From NCBI GenBank assembly GCA_964536015.1, contig CAZHVS010000001.1, positions 186,001-250,000 on the forward strand: a stretch of 64,000 bases of DNA, read 5' to 3'. This stretch comes from CAZHVS01 sp964536015 (lineage in GTDB: Bacteria > Bacteroidota > Ignavibacteria > Ignavibacteriales > Ignavibacteriaceae). The translations under genes were made by a program, and so were the position numbers. Within the stretch, counting starts at the first letter, position 1; the number at the start of each line of letters is the position of its first letter. The notes below the pieces were generated by a model, which saw nothing but the letters and a program-made list of their open reading frames with translations, was not told where the DNA came from and made no database searches. Shown here piece after piece: positions 62,930 through 64,000 of the stretch.

Positions 62930-63457
62930 TCACTTATAAATATTGATGCTGTCAGGTACAACAATGGAATTAGAATAACCAATCTGAGTCAATTTAAAAT
63001 TCAATTCCTTTGCAGAGTTAATCTCCGTGAAATCTCCTATACGGATTTTATATGCAGAGGCTTCTTTACAAATATAAATATTTTTATTGTTCGTTTTGAA
63101 ATACAATTCTGAACGCAGACTATCAGCTTCATCAAAGTTGTCTGTTGTTACGACCTGAACTCTGAAACCAGGTGTTTTGGTCAAAGTAATTTTTGAAAAA
63201 ATATTTTTATCATCAGAATAGTTGGTCCAAAGATTAATCCCCGGAAGAGAAGTCAAGACATCGTAATGGGTTCCAAATTCAATTTTTGTTTTATATGGAG
63301 TAAAATCGAAATCTTCTTTTACAACAGTATTTGTTACTTCCTCTTTGGGTTTTACGTTTTCCTCAGTTCTTTTAAACCTGTTTTCAACTGGTACTGCGCT
63401 ACAGCCAATAATTATAAAAGCTAACAAAACACATATAATAAGATTTTTTATCAACAT
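62930..63457 (-). CDS. SPOR-domain lipoprotein
   Basis: A 175-residue protein with a clear lipobox ('FIIIGCSAVP', Cys19), a linker, and a C-terminal SPOR-type domain ('GFRVQVVTTDNFDEADSLRSEL' to 'YKIRIGDFTEINSAKELNFKLTQIGYSNSIVV'). SPOR domains bind denuded glycan at division sites or simply peptidoglycan. It starts the minus-strand hut operon, 10 nt ahead of hutI, and is divergent from glgA. Confidence 0.82.
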   Translation of the reverse strand: MLIKNLIICVLLAFIIIGCSAVPVENRFKRTEENVKPKEEVTNTVVKEDFDFTPYKTKIEFGTHYDVLTSLPGINLWTNYSDDKNIFSKITLTKTPGFRVQVVTTDNFDEADSLRSELYFKTNNKNIYICKEASAYKIRIGDFTEINSAKELNFKLTQIGYSNSIVVPDSINIYK

Positions 63458-63642
63458 TATTACTTCAAAATCATTTTACATTTCATTCGAAATATAAAAT
63501 AATTTGACAAGCGATAAAAGATGGAAGAAGAATTTAATTGAAAATTATTCTTTAAGCATCTTAGGAGCATTACTGAAGATGTCCAAAATAGGAATGAAGA
63601 GAATTTTTTGTTATTTTTGCATAGAAAAAATTAAAGGTTAAG

Positions 63643-64000
63643 ATGTCTGCTAATAGAAAACTTAAAGTCCTTTTTGTAACATCCGAGCTTGTTCCATTTA
63701 TTAAAACTGGCGGACTTGCTGATGTTTCTGCTGCCTTACCACAGGTTTTAACAGAATTGGGGCACGAAGTGAGAATTCTTGTGCCAAAATACGGGGCAAT
63801 TGACAGTCGAAAACATAAAATTCACGATGTTGTTCGACTAAAAGATTTGAAAATCAATATTGGCGATAAAGAAGTCATTTTCTCGCTTAAATCTTCTTTT
63901 TTACCAACTCAAAGAGTTCGTGTTCAGATTTACTTCCTTGAAAACCACGAATATTTTGGTTCAAGAAAAAATCTTTATTCTGATCCATTAACTGGAGAAT
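63643..64000 (+). CDS. glgA: Glycogen synthase (partial, runs off right edge)
   Basis: The first 119 codons give a GT5 glycogen/starch synthase N-terminus: 'VLFVTSELVPFIKTGGLADVSAALPQVLTELGHEVRILVPKYG', with the ADP-glucose-binding Lys-Thr-Gly-Gly motif, then 'YFLENHEYFGSRKNLYSDP'. It transfers glucose from ADP-glucose to a growing glucan. No strong ribosome site is seen before ATG 63643, but the family start is right at this point. Confidence 0.95.
   Translation, partial: MSANRKLKVLFVTSELVPFIKTGGLADVSAALPQVLTELGHEVRILVPKYGAIDSRKHKIHDVVRLKDLKINIGDKEVIFSLKSSFLPTQRVRVQIYFLENHEYFGSRKNLYSDPLTGE

Overview
The window is an AT-rich bacterial chromosome segment that reads as a member of the Ignavibacteria or a close relative in the Bacteroidota-Chlorobiota group. 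The evidence is lineage-level: two secreted proteins end in a type IX secretion C-terminal domain with the Asn-Tyr-Pro-Asn-Pro-Phe-Asn-Pro signature, there is a complete Bat (aerotolerance) operon, a small DUF4834-like gene, and an alternative complex III operon. No rRNA, plasmid, phage or IS genes are visible. Gene density is high and most genes are core functions.

Layout. 1-259: 5' part of a response-regulator gene running off the left edge. 553-15243: one long respiratory operon. It holds alternative complex III (pentaheme ActA, a small membrane protein, the iron-sulfur/molybdopterin-like ActB, NrfD-like ActC, a fused ActD-ActE, NrfD-like ActF), a membrane-anchored monoheme cytochrome c, a Sco copper chaperone, an A2-type haem-copper oxidase in the order I-III-IV-II, haem O synthase, and an 8-helix membrane protein with a C-terminal cytochrome c. 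Together they would carry electrons from quinol through complex III and cytochrome c to oxygen. 15484-16737: a T9SS-exported repeat protein. 16738-17175: a gap with a perfect hairpin and a 21-bp tandem repeat. 17176-18231: two serine tRNAs flanking a ZIP metal transporter. 18259-22644: the most accessory-like region, with a WYL-type regulator and a PcfJ-like protein divergent from an ARPP-1-like gene across a strong palindromic operator, then two unknown genes.

22758-31850: housekeeping genes (SSS symporter, PgeF, EamA exporter, FolB, FolK, deoxynucleoside kinase, DUF4834-like protein, glycosyltransferase family 9, Ppx/GppA, a DUF302 gene broken by an in-frame TAG, RlmI). 31853-42740: a small lipoprotein and a 10.2-kb gene for a 3404-residue T9SS surface protein made of propeller-type repeats, about 20 SPNGGE modules, a leucine-rich-repeat block and an Ig-like domain. 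43079-51238: MoxR, a DUF58 protein and BatA-BatE. 51239-51998: a gap with a possible Cys-rich miniprotein and a candidate structured RNA with its own promoter-like boxes and terminator. 51999-53087: a Ste24-type protease. 53189-57556: carAB on the minus strand, separated by an inverted-repeat element. 57812-63457 (minus strand): an SPOR lipoprotein, late histidine-degradation genes (hutI, ftcD, cyclodeaminase), a NamZ-like muramidase and an FlgT-like secreted protein. 63643 to the end: the start of glycogen synthase.

The strongest candidates for something undescribed are the candidate ncRNA at 51583-51850, the WYL/PcfJ-like/ARPP-1 locus with its operator, and the CydA-like membrane protein fused to cytochrome c. 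None of these could be tested by database search here; all family names rest on recognised motifs and gene context.
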